Below, in pieces: positions 63,605 to 64,000 of a DNA stretch of 64,000 nucleotides (positions are counted from its first letter, which is position 1; every line of letters starts with the position of its first letter). The notes beneath the pieces are model-generated. The model searched no databases. It worked only from the letters and a program-made list of their open reading frames with translations, and was not told the origin of the DNA. The position numbers and the translations under genes are program-made. This DNA comes from Roseiarcus sp963829505 (GTDB taxonomy: Bacteria > Pseudomonadota > Alphaproteobacteria > Rhizobiales > Beijerinckiaceae), in NCBI GenBank assembly GCA_963829505.1, contig CAWHIL010000003.1, positions 806,001 through 870,000 of the forward strand, in the 5' to 3' direction.

Positions 63605-64000
63605 TCAGTCCATGACCGCGTGGGCGGCCTCGGAGCGGGACGGCCCGGCCACGACCGGCGCGGCCTTCGGCGAGCGGATCAGCGCGAGCAGCGGGAAGGC
63701 GCAGAGGGAGACGAGCGTCATCAGGAGGAAGTCGTTGGAATAGGCCATGATCGCCGCCTGCTGGGTGACCATCGCCTCGAGCGTCTCGAGGGTCGGCAGC
63801 GACATCCCCGACAGCATGCCGGCATTGGGCATGTGCATCGCGTCGTTGAACGGCGTGACGTGCTCGACGAGCTGGCTGTGATATTGGGTTATCATGCTGG
63901 TCAGGTAGGCGATCACGATCGAGATGCCGACCGACGAGCCGATGTTGCGGATCAGCGTCCAGAGCGCCGCGCCCTCGGTGCGCAATTCGCCCGGCAGGCT
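63605..64000 (-). CDS. DHA2/EmrB-family multidrug transporter, C-terminal part (runs off right edge)
   Basis: The last 132 residues of a 14-helix MFS transporter. LPGELRTEGAALWTLIRNIG and SSVGISIVIAYLTSMITQYH are the conserved helix-13 region of EmrB-type permeases. NDFLLMTLVSLCAFPLLALI is the final helix, and the tail is hydrophilic. It exports drugs or other toxic compounds, usually with an EmrA-like adaptor. The N-terminal part lies outside the window. Confidence 0.9.
   Translation of the reverse strand, partial: SLPGELRTEGAALWTLIRNIGSSVGISIVIAYLTSMITQYHSQLVEHVTPFNDAMHMPNAGMLSGMSLPTLETLEAMVTQQAAIMAYSNDFLLMTLVSLCAFPLLALIRSPKAAPVVAGPSRSEAAHAVMD

Noticed and set aside
1..64000. tRNA, rRNA, CRISPR arrays and prophage genes
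   Set aside because: I looked in the intergenic regions for T-arm sequences, regular spacer arrays and phage modules. None was found. The holin-like protein is of the YqjE type and not a phage remnant.

Overview
The window is GC-rich chromosomal DNA from an alphaproteobacterium, most likely a member of the Hyphomicrobiales (Rhizobiales) in the Beijerinckiaceae/Methylocystaceae/Rhodoblastus neighbourhood. This rests on the gene complement: an alphaproteobacterial-type porin start, a phasin with PhaR-like operators, two promoters of the EcfG general-stress type, ClpS-ClpA, HflK-HflC, a PEPxxWA-CTERM protein, rhizobial-style palindromic repeats and the mraZ-to-murG cell-wall cluster. A BciA-type divinyl chlorophyllide 8-vinyl reductase points to present or past (bacterio)chlorophyll synthesis. 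The genus is inference only.

Layout. 0-1.2 kb: the end of a polysaccharide locus (FemAB/CelD-like acyltransferase, family-2 glycosyltransferase). 1.6-8.6 kb: SorC regulator, YjbE/TerC membrane protein, hflC-hflK, rlmN, a lytic transglycosylase and a MAPEG protein. 8.6-14.8 kb: TetR regulator with operator-like palindromes, frameshifted guaC, GST, SDR, monooxygenase, Uma2 nuclease, CoA-binding protein and enoyl-CoA hydratase. 14.8-19.3 kb: an intergenic region with a perfect parS site and 22-bp-spaced direct repeats, then a cytochrome b/Tat-molybdoenzyme pair, a PEP-CTERM protein, a formylglycine-enzyme remnant and an L,D-transpeptidase lipoprotein. 19.3-28.7 kb: ispD/ispF, GST, the two methylcrotonyl-CoA carboxylase-type subunits on either side of a Mrr nuclease and a DUF883/holin-like pair, a truncated porin, an orphan FitA-like antitoxin and DUF1489. 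28.7-36.2 kb: frameshifted bciA, a trimeric autotransporter adhesin with an overlapping secreted partner gene, a VWA gene whose 3' end runs into a repeat, and a complete IS5-type element. 36.2-49 kb: TPR-sulfotransferase, J-domain protein, frameshifted D,D-carboxypeptidase, phasin, clpS-clpA, outer-membrane barrel protein, and a DUF1614/HIT/FemAB-like operon. 49-60.6 kb: mraZ-rsmH-ftsL-ftsI-murE-murF-mraY-murD-ftsW-murG. 60.6-64 kb: EthD protein, metallo-beta-lactamase fold lactonase-like protein, an EcfG-controlled unknown, an EcfG-controlled histidine-rich secreted protein, and the C-terminus of a DHA2/EmrB transporter.

How genes work together. The dcw block makes the lipid-linked peptidoglycan precursor and the division synthase. 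A lytic transglycosylase, an L,D-transpeptidase and a D,D-carboxypeptidase elsewhere in the window remodel the wall. mccA and mccB together would make a leucine-catabolic carboxylase, with enoyl-CoA hydratase and CoA-binding proteins near by. ClpS-ClpA and HflK-HflC belong to cytoplasmic and membrane proteolysis.

Notable observations. Four conserved genes (guaC, bciA, a D,D-carboxypeptidase and rsmH) are each broken by exactly one extra base, and ispD/ispF would fuse if one base were removed. Either the assembly carries uncorrected insertion errors or there is real decay. The most interesting intact DNA signals are the parS/direct-repeat region, four MraZ boxes at exact 10-bp spacing, paired TGCA-N-TGCA operators at the phasin promoter, two EcfG promoters, and an IS5-type insertion into the CTAG core of a palindromic repeat.
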